64,000 nt of DNA, taken from Thermasporomyces sp036564245. GTDB lineage: Bacteria; Actinomycetota; Actinomycetes; Propionibacteriales; Actinopolymorphaceae. The notes beneath the pieces were generated by a model, which saw only the letters and a list, made by a program, of their open reading frames with translations, had not been told where the DNA came from and did not search any database. Within the stretch, counting starts at the first letter, position 1. The number at the start of each line of letters is the position of its first letter. This document shows positions 53,231-62,510 of this stretch, in pieces. A program made the position numbers and the translations under genes. The stretch covers positions 75,925 through 139,924 of the forward strand of contig DATCKU010000040.1 of assembly GCA_036564245.1 (NCBI GenBank). The letters are read 5' to 3'.

Positions 53231-55195
53231 TCACACGTCCACGTGGGTCCGTGGGTCGCCGTAGAACACGAGCCGCCCGGAGGCGGTCATGAACGTCACG
53301 TCGTCTACCTGCCAGGTGTGCGCGGTGCGGTCGGGGCTGCGAATGCTGACGAAGTTGAAGCGGTCGGTGGAGTAGATGCGAACCCCCGCCGCGAGAGCGC
53401 GGTCGAGATAGTCCGTGTCGACGGCACGAGGTAGATCGGCGAACTTCAGCTCCCGTGCGAGGTCGCTGCGGATCACCATGGAGCCGCCTTGTACCCGGCG
53501 CGCGTAGCGGTTCTCGGACGCGGCGTACCGCAAGATGACGGCGTTCGACGACCGGAGCCATACGTAGTGCGCCCACTTGCCCACCACGTCTGCCTCGGTG
53601 TAGTCGAATGCTGCGACGAGATCGGTGAGGTAGTGCGCGCCGTAGTAGTTGTCGTCGTCCATCTTCGCGATGTAGGCACCGCTCGCAGCCTCGATGCCGA
53701 GGTTCATGCAGGCGCCGAGGGTTTGCGTCTTGTCGGCATCGATGATGGTCAGGTGCTCGATGCCGAGGTCGCGGGCCTGAGCGCGAATCTCCCGGGATGA
53801 GACGTCGATCCCGTGCAGCACCAGCACGAGCTCGAGGTCTCGATGTCGCTGCCGAGCGATGTTGGCGAGGACGTTGGGAATCTCGCGCTTGCGGTTGGTG
53901 GGAACGATGGCCGAGACCGTCTGATGTCGAGGCGGTGTCGTACGGCCGAGGCTCGCAAGGATCTGCTCCGTCCGATGTGCGTACGTGTACCGGGCAAGGA
54001 CCGCTCGGTGCAGACGTAACCCCGTCCGGTCGCGTAGCTCGTCCTGGTGGATTCGGGCGACGACCTCGCCGCGAAGGCGCGCCGGATCGTCCACCACAGC
54101 AACGGAGTCCGCGAGGTCCGGTGGTAGGTGGCGGCCCAAGGACTCGGGCACGACCACCGAGGTCTGGGCGGCGCCCGCGTCGAGCAACGACCAGAAGGCG
54201 GCGGGGTCGGTGCGGCCGGCGTCGACAAGCACGCGATACCGGGGGAGCAGCGCTGCGAGCTTCTCGTACGGTCGGGTCCCCACCATGCGCCGTCGAAGGT
54301 CGTGGGGAAGCTCGTGACGAAGAGCTTCTGCGCGCTCGTTGCCGTTGGGGGTCGATGCCGGCTCGGCCGGTTCGTTGGCAGTGGCCCAGACATCCAGCTC
54401 GGCCATGGGAAGCCGGGCGAGACCGCGCTCCACCATGTCGTCGAGAGCATCACCTGCCGTACGACCGATGCCAGCAGGGTCGACGACGAGAACCGCGGCC
54501 AGGTTGCGGCTCGCCTGTTCCCCCGTGCTGATGGCGGTGTGGTCTGCAGGTGCCGTGGGGCCCGAGGGATGATGCAGGCGTGGCTGCGTGGCAGGCAAAA
54601 GCACGTCCACCGGCTGTGTGGGGAATCGCGCGCGCCAACGTTCGGCGGTCGCCGGATCGTGCACGAATACCCGGTCGACGGACCCGACGAGAGATGCGGC
54701 GAGTTCTGGATCCTCGTCTGAGGTCACCCACAACACGGCCGGGACGCCGTTTCCCTGGCACCAGGTCACCAGCTCCTCGACCGGATCGTTCTCGACCTGT
54801 CGCCAGCCGGGCACGCCGCCCTGTGTGAACTCCAGGAGGACGAGGTCTGGCAGGGTCGTCGCCGGGTCAGCTAGGACGTGCTTCCAGTCGTTGGACGTCA
54901 GGAGGAGCTGGTTCCACTCCCAGGCCAGTCCGGCACGCACGCGTTCACTGGCCGCGACGCCGACCACGACATTGAGCCGAGGTCGAGGTGTTGCGGGCAG
55001 GACCTGGTCGACCTGGGCAAGCAGGGCAAGCGAACGGCTCCGACGGGACCGGCGCCCTTGCGACGTGTTGGCGACGTTCCGTCCATGCGCCTGAGACCGA
55101 GACCCAGACCGCAACTGGCGCAGCCAGCGGCGCAGCACACGCTTCACAGGAGTTGGCAGCGGCACGCGGCGCGGCCTGGTGTAGCGACCGCTCAC
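53231..55195 (-). CDS. Two-module glycosyltransferase: CgeB-like half plus GT2 half (copy 1)
   Basis: A 654-residue protein. The N-terminal ~400 residues resemble CgeB/YkvP-type GT-B proteins (VLLEFTQGGVPGW, VLWVTSDEDPELAASLVGSV). The C-terminal ~240 residues are a GT2 GT-A domain: VSAIVPTNRKREIPNVLANI, TLGACMNLGIEAASGAYIAK, then the metal-binding MDDDNYYGAHYLTDLV. It shares this layout and many motifs with the gene at 57322-59316. The GTG at 55195 overlaps the stop of the acyltransferase gene (GTGA). Probably builds a repeating surface polymer, using two sugar donors or one active and one structural module. Confidence 0.88.
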   Translation of the reverse strand: MSGRYTRPRRVPLPTPVKRVLRRWLRQLRSGSRSQAHGRNVANTSQGRRSRRSRSLALLAQVDQVLPATPRPRLNVVVGVAASERVRAGLAWEWNQLLLTSNDWKHVLADPATTLPDLVLLEFTQGGVPGWRQVENDPVEELVTWCQGNGVPAVLWVTSDEDPELAASLVGSVDRVFVHDPATAERWRARFPTQPVDVLLPATQPRLHHPSGPTAPADHTAISTGEQASRNLAAVLVVDPAGIGRTAGDALDDMVERGLARLPMAELDVWATANEPAEPASTPNGNERAEALRHELPHDLRRRMVGTRPYEKLAALLPRYRVLVDAGRTDPAAFWSLLDAGAAQTSVVVPESLGRHLPPDLADSVAVVDDPARLRGEVVARIHQDELRDRTGLRLHRAVLARYTYAHRTEQILASLGRTTPPRHQTVSAIVPTNRKREIPNVLANIARQRHRDLELVLVLHGIDVSSREIRAQARDLGIEHLTIIDADKTQTLGACMNLGIEAASGAYIAKMDDDNYYGAHYLTDLVAAFDYTEADVVGKWAHYVWLRSSNAVILRYAASENRYARRVQGGSMVIRSDLARELKFADLPRAVDTDYLDRALAAGVRIYSTDRFNFVSIRSPDRTAHTWQVDDVTFMTASGRLVFYGDPRTHVDV

Positions 55196-57294
55196 GAGGC
55201 GGTCCGATCGACGAACGGGGAGAGCTTGCGTTCCACGACGGGCCGCAGCGTGTCGATGTAGGTCTTGGTGATGTGCGTGCCCTGACGGTAGACGAGGACG
55301 TTTCCAATCACCGCCGGGCAGCTGCCGGCTAGACAGAAGTAGTCGCTCATGTCGATGACGTGAACTCCTTGCATGTTGTTGGCCGCCTTGGCCAAGACCT
55401 CGCCTGCGCCACGTCGCTCGGCCGCCTCCTGGTCGAAGGCACACTGGTCGATCGCCTCTCGATGCTCGGCGACGCAGGCATACACGGACTCACCCTCCGG
55501 CGGATTGGGATTGTCACGGATGACGACAACGTGTGTGCCTCGCCCGGTGAGCGACGTCCAATGGGAACGCAGGCCACGCACCATCGCCTCCGTACTGCTG
55601 CCCGCTTCAGGATCGTTCGGGTCGTCCAGGGCAGTGGACCTGCCTTGGGAGGTCACCACCACGTCGGGCGGATCGTCCCGAAGCCGTTCCATCACGGCTC
55701 GATTCCATTCGGTACAAGCGTCGTACGGCTCGCCGTTCCTGGTGATGACCGCATCGGCAAAGGAACAGGCCGACTTGGTGTACGTACGAATCCGCCAGCC
55801 ACGCTGGTCGCCGATGGCGTCGATCGCAGAGATCCACTGCAGGACCTTGGAATCACCGACGACCGCAACATCGATGCTGCCGTTCGGATCCCCGTAGACA
55901 CACGAGACGGGTTCTGCTGACGACTCGCCCGCCTGGCAGCCCCGGTCGTAGGCGTCGGGAACGTCGTGGATGGCCTCGAGCGGGTCAGGCACGATGGCCT
56001 CTGGACGTGCCGGGGGAGGTGTGGCAGGTGGATCACCCAAGGCGGCCGCGCCCTCGACAGGTGCGTTGGAGTTCGTCGTGACCTTCGCATGGACGGCGAG
56101 GTACGGAGACAGCCCGATGGCCACCCCTACCGTGCTCAACGCGGCGCCGAGCACGAGGGCCAGCCTCGGTGCCTGCGTGAACCGTCTCGCGTACCGGATC
56201 GGGTTCTCCACGAATCGGTGGGTGAGCCAGGCGGGCGCCAGGGATGCCGTCACCACGACAAGGCCCTGCCAGGGACGCAGGCCTCCGAGGTATGCGGCTG
56301 CGCCGACCACCATGGGCCAGTGCCAGAGATAGATCGAGTACGACAGCCCGCCCAGCCAGACGAACGGCCGGGTACCCAGGAGGGCAATCGGTCCGGCCGA
56401 GCCGGCGGACTGGCCGGCCGCGATGACGGCCGCCGCTCCCAGGGTCGGCAGCAAGGCGGCGGCACCCGGCCAGTCGGTCTGCGTCGAGTAGAGCAGGGCC
56501 GAGGCGACGATCGCGACGAGACCGGCCCAGCCGACGAACGCGGCGAACGTGCGGGGAAGCCACGCCGTGGCTGCGGCGGCGAGTGCGACACCACCACCGA
56601 TGGCCAGCTCCCACATCCTGGTGGTAGTCACGAAGAAGGCCGTGGCGGGCTCCTGACTGGTGAGGTACACCGACCACGCGAAAGACGGAACCGCCACCGC
56701 TGCCAGGCCGATCCACAGTCCGAGGGAGCGGCGTCGGGTGCGCAGCATGGAGGCGAGCAGCAGGAGTGCGGGCCAGACGAGGTAGAACTGCTCCTCGACC
56801 GCAAGGGACCAATAGTGCTGTACCGGTGAGGCCTCGAAGTCCTCGGCGAGGTAGTCGACCGATCGGTCAGCCAGTCGCCAGTTCACGACGTAGACGGCCG
56901 AGGCGACGACGTCGCCGCCTACCTCTTTCCATGAGGTCGGCGGAAGCAGGAGAAAGGCCATGGCAACGGTCGCTGCCAGTACCAGGACGGCCGCCGGCAG
57001 GAGCCGCTTCGCGCGTCGGGAGTAGAACGCGGACAGGGATATCGTCCCGGTACGGCGAAGCTCGTTCGTCAACAGTCCGGTGATGAGAAAGCCCGAGATG
57101 ACGAAGAAGACGTCGACACCGACGAAGCCGCCCGGCACGAACGGCAGCCCTGCATGGTAGAGCAGCACCAAACCGACAGCGACCGCACGCAATCCTTCGA
57201 CGTCCGCACGGAACCTGCTGTGCCTGTGACCTTTCGTGGTGGATTGGTCACGTAGCGTCGGGGCAAGCTGGCTCGTGGGCATAGTGGATTCCAT
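55192..57294 (-). CDS. OafA/YrhL-type acyltransferase with C-terminal SGNH domain
   Basis: A 700-residue membrane acyltransferase. The AT3 part has RADVEGLRAVAVGLVLLYHA, GFVGVDVFFVISGFLITGLL, WSLAVEEQFYLVWPALLLL and YSIYLWHWPM, with about ten helices to residue ~385. The extracellular SGNH part includes VAVVGDSKVLQW (nucleophile Ser block) and a late THITKTY. Such fusions add acetyl or other acyl groups to surface glycans or peptidoglycan. Placed between the two glycosyltransferase paralogues and coupled to the next gene by a 4-bp overlap. A start at 57282 is an alternative. Confidence 0.92.
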   Translation of the reverse strand: MESTMPTSQLAPTLRDQSTTKGHRHSRFRADVEGLRAVAVGLVLLYHAGLPFVPGGFVGVDVFFVISGFLITGLLTNELRRTGTISLSAFYSRRAKRLLPAAVLVLAATVAMAFLLLPPTSWKEVGGDVVASAVYVVNWRLADRSVDYLAEDFEASPVQHYWSLAVEEQFYLVWPALLLLASMLRTRRRSLGLWIGLAAVAVPSFAWSVYLTSQEPATAFFVTTTRMWELAIGGGVALAAAATAWLPRTFAAFVGWAGLVAIVASALLYSTQTDWPGAAALLPTLGAAAVIAAGQSAGSAGPIALLGTRPFVWLGGLSYSIYLWHWPMVVGAAAYLGGLRPWQGLVVVTASLAPAWLTHRFVENPIRYARRFTQAPRLALVLGAALSTVGVAIGLSPYLAVHAKVTTNSNAPVEGAAALGDPPATPPPARPEAIVPDPLEAIHDVPDAYDRGCQAGESSAEPVSCVYGDPNGSIDVAVVGDSKVLQWISAIDAIGDQRGWRIRTYTKSACSFADAVITRNGEPYDACTEWNRAVMERLRDDPPDVVVTSQGRSTALDDPNDPEAGSSTEAMVRGLRSHWTSLTGRGTHVVVIRDNPNPPEGESVYACVAEHREAIDQCAFDQEAAERRGAGEVLAKAANNMQGVHVIDMSDYFCLAGSCPAVIGNVLVYRQGTHITKTYIDTLRPVVERKLSPFVDRTAS

Positions 57295-57321
57295 GAGTCG
57301 AGGCGCTTCTCCGCTCCGCTG

Positions 57322-59316
57322 TCATACGAAGGCGTGTTGGTTGGGCTCGCCGTAGCACAGCAGACGAGTCTGGCCGGCAAGAATATAGTCGTCGGTCACT
57401 CGCCAGGTGTGTGAGTTCGGATCAGCACGGCGAACCGAGACGAAGTTGAACCGGTCGGCGGAGTACACCGTCCCACCGAGAGCGCGCACGTTGTCGAGGA
57501 AGGTTGTGTCCACTCGGCGCGGCAGATCCTCGAACCCGACGTCGAGTGCGGTGGCGCGCCGGACGACGATCGTGCCGCCTTGGACCAAGCTGGTGTAGCG
57601 GTGCTCTGCGTACGGAAATCGAAGAACGGTCACGCCTCGACCTTGCAGATAAGCGAAGTGGGCCCACTTGCCTACGACGTCGGCATCGGTGTAGTCGAAG
57701 GCCCGCACCAGGTCGGTGAGGTAGTGCGGGCCGTACACGTTGTCGTCGTCCATCTTGGCGACGTACGTTCCGTCGGCCGCGGCCATGCCGGCGTTCATGC
57801 AAGCGCCCAGGGTTGAGGTCACGTCCATGGTCAAGGAGCAGAAGTCGGCGACGCCAGCGTCCGCGGCACGTGCCTTGAGCTCGGCGCTGGGTGTCGTGAA
57901 CCCGTGTTGCACCAGGACCAGCTGCAGTGGTTTGTACGACTGGGCCGCGACGAACGAGAACACATGGTCAAGTCGCCATGGACGGTTGGTCGGCACGACG
58001 ATGCTCACGCTGCGATCGGGTTCGTGCCACGGCAGACCGACCGCCTCCAGCACGGTGTCGACCCGGTGGCGGTAGAGGTGGCTGTCGAAGACCCGCCGGT
58101 GCGCTCGAAGCGCCATCCGATCGCGGAACTCGTCGTGACGTAACAGCACGGCGAGTGCCTGCTCGGTCTCTTCCTTGGTGGACACCACACGAACGTCGTC
58201 GCCGAAGAACGTCGTGACAGCTGCCGCGGGAGCCGAGACCACGGCGGTTTGCGCCGCTGACAGCTCGAACAGCTGACGGGCACAGGCGGTCGACGACGAG
58301 GTGACCGGGTTGACGTGGAGGAAGAGTTGATACGCCGTGTAGGCGGACAACAACTCTTCGTACGACAGGGAGGCCACGACGTTCTTGCTGAAGGGCTGCG
58401 GGATGCGCACGCGCGGGTCCTTGCTGGCCGTCCGTGAGTAGATGTGGAGCCCGTGGTCGAGGGCGGGCTCGAGCACATGGTGCACCTGGCTTCGGCGTTC
58501 GGGGTCCCGCTCGGCGACGTAGGTCCCTGCGAACGCCACGGGATGGACCCGTCCGGGACCGCGTCGTACGGGATTGTGGATGCGCGGCTGCGCAGCGAAG
58601 GGCAGAAGGCCGACGCTGTCATGTCCTAGGTCGGCGCGGTACTGAGGGATTCGGTCACCATCGACCGTGAAGACGTGGTCGAAGAGCCGTGCGGTTGCAA
58701 GAAACCGGTCGTAGTGCTCGGGATCATCTTTGTTCCAGAAGACCGTGGGAATGCGATGATCACGGCACCACTGGACCAGCGCGCGAAGCTCGTCGCTCGG
58801 GGAGTCCGGCCCGGTCAGGTGCCGCCGCCAGCGACCTCGGTTCCCGTTCCACGCCGACTCGACGAACAGCAGGTGTGGTGGGTCTGCGGAGAGAATCTGC
58901 GCCCAGTCGTCCGGACCTACGAGGACGTGGCTCCACTCGTAGCGAAACGCGAGTTCTGAAGGCGTGTCGAGCACGACGGCCACCCGGAGGTCCGGACGGG
59001 CCACCGGGCCGTCGGGTGGCTGGAACCTCGGCAGCTGGGGCGCGGCCGGTGCGGCCGAAACCTGTGCCGGAATCGAGCGGTCGACGAGGGCCTTGGCGAG
59101 ATCGCGCCAGAGGGTCGACCGGCGTTGTGGCTGTCGGATCGCCGCGCGGACGAGACGGACGACGAGCCCGAGCCGCGTGAGGTGTTGGCCCGCCAGCTTG
59201 GCTTCGGCCGCGGCGAGTCTTCGGCGAAGTTCCTGGATCTCCGGGGCAAGACACTGATCAACCGCGCTCCACGACCCACCGGACGACGTGGACACGGCGG
59301 TGTCGACGTCGCGCAT
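57322..59316 (-). CDS. Two-module glycosyltransferase: CgeB-like half plus GT2 half (copy 2)
   Basis: A 664-residue paralogue of the gene at 53231-55195. A short coiled-coil-like start (EIQELRRRLAAAEAKLAG) precedes the CgeB-like GT-B half (VVLDTPSELAFRYEWSHVL, VFWNKDDPEHYDRFLATA, RQLFELSAAQTAVVSAPA). The GT2 half follows (VSIVVPTNRPWRLDHVFSF, TLGACMNAGMAAADGTYVAK, MDDDNVYGPHYLTDLVRAF). First gene of the glycan operon; GAGGAG lies eight bases before the ATG. Confidence 0.88.
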   Translation of the reverse strand: MRDVDTAVSTSSGGSWSAVDQCLAPEIQELRRRLAAAEAKLAGQHLTRLGLVVRLVRAAIRQPQRRSTLWRDLAKALVDRSIPAQVSAAPAAPQLPRFQPPDGPVARPDLRVAVVLDTPSELAFRYEWSHVLVGPDDWAQILSADPPHLLFVESAWNGNRGRWRRHLTGPDSPSDELRALVQWCRDHRIPTVFWNKDDPEHYDRFLATARLFDHVFTVDGDRIPQYRADLGHDSVGLLPFAAQPRIHNPVRRGPGRVHPVAFAGTYVAERDPERRSQVHHVLEPALDHGLHIYSRTASKDPRVRIPQPFSKNVVASLSYEELLSAYTAYQLFLHVNPVTSSSTACARQLFELSAAQTAVVSAPAAAVTTFFGDDVRVVSTKEETEQALAVLLRHDEFRDRMALRAHRRVFDSHLYRHRVDTVLEAVGLPWHEPDRSVSIVVPTNRPWRLDHVFSFVAAQSYKPLQLVLVQHGFTTPSAELKARAADAGVADFCSLTMDVTSTLGACMNAGMAAADGTYVAKMDDDNVYGPHYLTDLVRAFDYTDADVVGKWAHFAYLQGRGVTVLRFPYAEHRYTSLVQGGTIVVRRATALDVGFEDLPRRVDTTFLDNVRALGGTVYSADRFNFVSVRRADPNSHTWRVTDDYILAGQTRLLCYGEPNQHAFV

Positions 59317-59340
59317 GATCCGTGCTCCTCGCCATGGTCA

Positions 59341-59378
59341 TTACTTAGTTCTCCGATTGAAATGATAGGGTATTGTCC
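59341..59378 (-). promoter_or_regulatory. AT-rich promoter candidate of the glycan operon
   Basis: A sharp AT-rich island 25-62 bases before the first gene. Read on the minus strand it contains TATCAT (from 59367 to 59362), a good -10 match; the -35 is unclear. The only long AT stretch in this gap, hence the likely promoter. Confidence 0.35.
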
Positions 59379-59419
59379 ACTGCGACGTCGGAGTGCCCCA
59401 AGCGTGGCCTGACGGGCAT

Positions 59420-59437
59420 GCTCCAGCCTCCTGGAGC
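59420..59437. terminator. Second hairpin downstream of the Fe-ADH gene
   Basis: GCTCCAG-CCTC-CTGGAGC is a perfect 7-bp stem with a 4-nt loop, 22 bases beyond the larger hairpin. Together they form a tandem terminator for the minus-strand gene ending at 59628. Confidence 0.5.
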
Positions 59438-59459
59438 GAGCACGGGACTCATGAGGCTG

Positions 59460-59504
59460 GGGGTGGGGCGGGACGCGTCCGGCAGGAGCGTCCCGCCCCA
59501 CCCC
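59460..59504. terminator. Very strong GC hairpin (16-17 bp stem)
   Basis: Bases 59460-59475 are the exact reverse complement of 59489-59504 (left arm GGGGTGGGGCGGGACG); one more pair extends inside, leaving an 11-nt loop. It lies ~125 bases after the stop of the minus-strand Fe-ADH gene and before the glycan operon promoter, so an intrinsic-type terminator is likely. The remaining 300-base gap shows no gene. Confidence 0.65.
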
Positions 59505-59627
59505 ACGGGGGTATTCGTTGAGTCCGGGTCGGCGGTGGAGGCGCGGCGGGAACGAGCCTTGCAGCGGTCGGGACGATGAGGCGCGGTGCTCGACAGTCTG
59601 GCCGGTCGGGAGGACGCGCTGACGCCC

Positions 59628-60887
59628 TCACCAGTTGTGCAGAGAGCTCGCCATGATCTGGTGGAGATCTTCGCTGGTCGGTGGGAGGGGTGCGAGAGCG
59701 AGGATTCGTTCCTGCTGGAGTGTTCCAGCAACGAGGGTGTCCAGGTCGTTCTCGCCGTACCCCACCTCGGCCAGTCCACTGGGAACCCTGATGTCGCGCA
59801 TCAGCCTCACCAACGCAGTGGGTAGGCGCTCCGGCGGGTCCAAGTCGACGGTGGTGGGGTCGAGGATCTCGGCGGCACGGACGTGTCGCTCCGGCGAGGT
59901 GGGAAAGGTGGTCCGAAATGTCGCGGGCGTGGTAAGCGAGACCGCCTGCCCGTGGGGAATCATGGGGTGGTCGGTCGGGTAACCCGCGGGCTTGTAGTCG
60001 CGGACCTGGCCGGCAATCGGATACGCGGCGGCATGGGGGATGTGGACGCCGGCGTTGCCGAACCCCATGCCGGCATACGTCGCCGCGAGCATGACCGCTG
60101 TTCGGGCAGCGAGATCATCGCCACGAGTCACCGCTTGACGAAGCGCGCGTGCAAGCAAGGCGAGGGCCTGCTCGACCCACACATCAGAGATCGGGTTGGC
60201 GCCCCAGTAGACCCGCTCGCCGGGTTTCGCGGGCGGCAGGGAGGTGTACGGGCGAGCGGTGTACGCCTCGAGTGCGTGGCCGAGGACGTCCATTCCACTG
60301 GCAGCGGTGACGCCCGGTGGCAACGACACCGTCACCTGGGGATCGACGAACGCTCGGGTGGGGCGCAGACTCGGGTGGCTGATGCCGGTCTTGACCTGCC
60401 GGTCCCTGAGGTCGACGACCGCCACGGCTGTGCACTCCGAGCCTGTGCCAGCAGTGGTTGGCACGGCGACGAGCGGCAAGAGCGGCGCTCGCGGCGGTTG
60501 GGCGCGGCCGAGAGGTGCGTTGAGATAGTCATGGACGACGCCACCGCTCGTGAGCAGGAGGCTCACGGCCTTCGCGGTGTCGATGGAAGAGCCTCCGCCA
60601 ACGGCGACGACTGCCTGGAATGGGCCGAGGTCACGAGCGTGTTCGACCGCAGACGTGATGCTGGCGTCGTCCGGCTCGATGCGTACCTGGTCGTAGACAA
60701 CGCAGTCGATTCCAGCGCTTCGTGCGGATTCGGCCACACGGTCTGGCCAACCTGCCGCGCGTACTCCGGCGTCGGTGAAAAGGAGCACTCGGCGGGCTCC
60801 GAGGGCAGCAAGCTCGCCGCCTACCTCGTCGATGCAGCCCTCGCCGATGCGCAGGGACGGAGCCGTCCAGTCGAACGCGATGCTCAT
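59628..60887 (-). CDS. Iron-type alcohol dehydrogenase, hydroxyacid-oxoacid transhydrogenase-like
   Basis: A 419-residue group III (iron-dependent) dehydrogenase. The NAD region has AVVAVGGGSSIDTAKAVSLL and AVPTTAGTGSEC. Metal ligands are expected in SGMDVLGHALEAY (Asp, His) and the later His of HIPHAAAYPIAG and PMIPHGQAV. The block IAGQVRDYKPAGYPTDHPMI and SPERHVRAAEIL resembles ADHFE1, which couples 4-hydroxybutyrate oxidation to 2-oxoglutarate reduction without free NAD; this assignment is from recalled similarity. The ATG at 60887 fits the family start; no ribosome site is seen and the palindrome TGTGATCACA overlaps the start. Confidence 0.85.
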   Translation of the reverse strand: MSIAFDWTAPSLRIGEGCIDEVGGELAALGARRVLLFTDAGVRAAGWPDRVAESARSAGIDCVVYDQVRIEPDDASITSAVEHARDLGPFQAVVAVGGGSSIDTAKAVSLLLTSGGVVHDYLNAPLGRAQPPRAPLLPLVAVPTTAGTGSECTAVAVVDLRDRQVKTGISHPSLRPTRAFVDPQVTVSLPPGVTAASGMDVLGHALEAYTARPYTSLPPAKPGERVYWGANPISDVWVEQALALLARALRQAVTRGDDLAARTAVMLAATYAGMGFGNAGVHIPHAAAYPIAGQVRDYKPAGYPTDHPMIPHGQAVSLTTPATFRTTFPTSPERHVRAAEILDPTTVDLDPPERLPTALVRLMRDIRVPSGLAEVGYGENDLDTLVAGTLQQERILALAPLPPTSEDLHQIMASSLHNW

Positions 60888-61226
60888 GTGATCACAACCA
60901 AATACTGCCGAGGGTTCGTTGTCCCCATGATGACCCGAGACCGCACGCGATCGAAGAATGCGAGCCAGTCGCGCAGTCTGGACGTCCGAACGCCGTAGGT
61001 GTCGAGCCAGGTCGCCTTCATATCTCAGCGGGTCGCCATGCGTAGCGATCACGGTGCGCTGCGAGCGGTCCGAACTGGTGGCGCAGACTGCCGACGGCGG
61101 TTGCCGAAAATGCGTTGCTCGTCAGCCGGTTGCCGCCGCTAGCCTGCACCGGTGAGTCGTGCTTCTCGAAGTGGACCTCATTGCGTCGACACCTCCTCCG
61201 ATCACGAGCGAGAGGAGGTGCCTTTG
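60888..61226. other. Divergent gap upstream of the Fe-ADH and kinase genes
   Basis: About 340 bases. TGTGATCACA (60887-60896), a perfect 10-bp palindrome with CRP-like half sites but no spacer, overlaps the Fe-ADH start codon. No further gene is recognised, although weak reading frames extend through it on both strands. Confidence 0.3.
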
Positions 61227-61922
61227 GTGGTTGCCACGATTGCGGCTGGCGACCCGATCCGGTTGGTGTGGGTGAACGACCTCGGCGGTCGTACGTTCCG
61301 CATCGACCGGGACGGTCGTGCGGAGTACGTCAAGTGGGCACCGGACCATCCCGAGGTCGATCTCGAGCTCGAGGCTCGGAAGCTGGTCTGGGCAGGGCGG
61401 TACATCAGGGTGCCGGAGGTGCTAGCTCATGGCCGGGATAGCGAGTCCTCTGCTTGGCTGCACACGCTGGGTATCCCAGCGCTGTCAGCGATCGCACCGG
61501 GATGGAAGGTAGAACCGCGGCGCGCCGCCAGAGCCATCGGTGCTGGGCTGCGGATGCTCCACGACAGCCTGCCGGTAGCGGACTGCCCGTGGTCCTGGCG
61601 GATCATGGATCGAGCTGCCAAGATCACGAACCCTGACGACAAGGTGCTGCTCGATGTCGCTCCACCCGAGGATGACCTGGTTGTCTGCCATGGCGACGCG
61701 TGCGCTCCCAACACGTTGGTCGGTGCGGATGGCAGCTGCGCGGGACATGTCGACCTGGGAAGTCTTGGCGTCGCCGACCGCTGGGCCGATCTTGCCGTCG
61801 CCACGTACAGCCTGGGGTGGAACTTCTCTCCTGCCTATGAGGACGAGCTGCTGGAGGCGTACGGAATCGACCGTGACGACGAGCGCATCGACTACTACCG
61901 CCGACTCTGGGACGCCACATGA
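61227..61922 (+). CDS. Aminoglycoside 3'-phosphotransferase-family kinase
   Basis: A 231-residue APH-fold kinase. The N-lobe has WVNDLGGRTFRI and the ATP-binding lysine in EYVKWAP; the catalytic loop is VVCHGDACAPNTL and the metal-binding Asp lies in AGHVDLGSLGVADRW. The HGDAC pattern is close to APH(3') enzymes, but many chromosomal actinobacterial relatives have unknown substrates, so resistance is not assured. The GTG at 61227 follows GAGGAGG at eight bases; an earlier GTG at 61152 lacks a site. Confidence 0.85.
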   Translation: MVATIAAGDPIRLVWVNDLGGRTFRIDRDGRAEYVKWAPDHPEVDLELEARKLVWAGRYIRVPEVLAHGRDSESSAWLHTLGIPALSAIAPGWKVEPRRAARAIGAGLRMLHDSLPVADCPWSWRIMDRAAKITNPDDKVLLDVAPPEDDLVVCHGDACAPNTLVGADGSCAGHVDLGSLGVADRWADLAVATYSLGWNFSPAYEDELLEAYGIDRDDERIDYYRRLWDAT

Positions 61923-62045
61923 GTGGCATTCCAGGTGCGTTCGGTTGCTGATGGGGAGGTGTGGCACACCATCACCACACTGCAGTGGCGGCAGCGGAAA
62001 CCTCCAGACGAGGTTTTCTGCATACAGTGCGGACCGGGTACCACC

Positions 62046-62510
62046 ATGCAACCCGTGCCGAACGCGGGTCTGCTGCGGTGTGAGCGCTGTGGCTGTGAAA
62101 GGCGCGTCCTCGGGTATCCGGTCTTCGTGGTGACAGGCGCAAGTGGGGCAGGCAAGACCCCGGTTGTCGAGTTACTGGCTGCTCGACTCCCGCGCTGTGC
62201 CGTCTTCGACGTCGACGTGATCCTGCACGTGGCAGCGTTCGGGTGGGACACCTGGCACAAAATCCTGCGGTCAGCGCGCGTCACATCTGACGTGACATTG
62301 GGCCGGTCTCATGGTGCATCCCTATCGGGCGGACCTGATCACTCTGCGGGGCTGGCACGGTCGTGGCGTCGACCGGCAGTGTCGGAAGTTGCCAATACAG
62401 GTCTCGACGCCAAGACCGCCACCGTTCGTCGAACGGCCCAGTCTTGGCGTCCAGCAGCGCAAGCACGTGCTCACGCGCTTGTTGCACGTGGCGGTGTTCG
62501 TCATCGGTGA
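62046..62510 (+). pseudogene. Truncated P-loop kinase-like gene
   Basis: From the ATG at 62046 the frame encodes a CxxC zinc-ribbon-like start (LLRCERCGCERR), a Walker A GASGAGKTPVVE and FDVDVILHVAAFGWDTW. At about 62265 the similarity stops, and the rest to 62510 is merely the complement of the DUF402-like gene on the other strand. Homologues continue for about 100 residues with the lid and base-binding parts. The 3' end has evidently been lost, by deletion joining it to the neighbour. The frame is open upstream to 61923 without conserved sequence. Confidence 0.6.
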
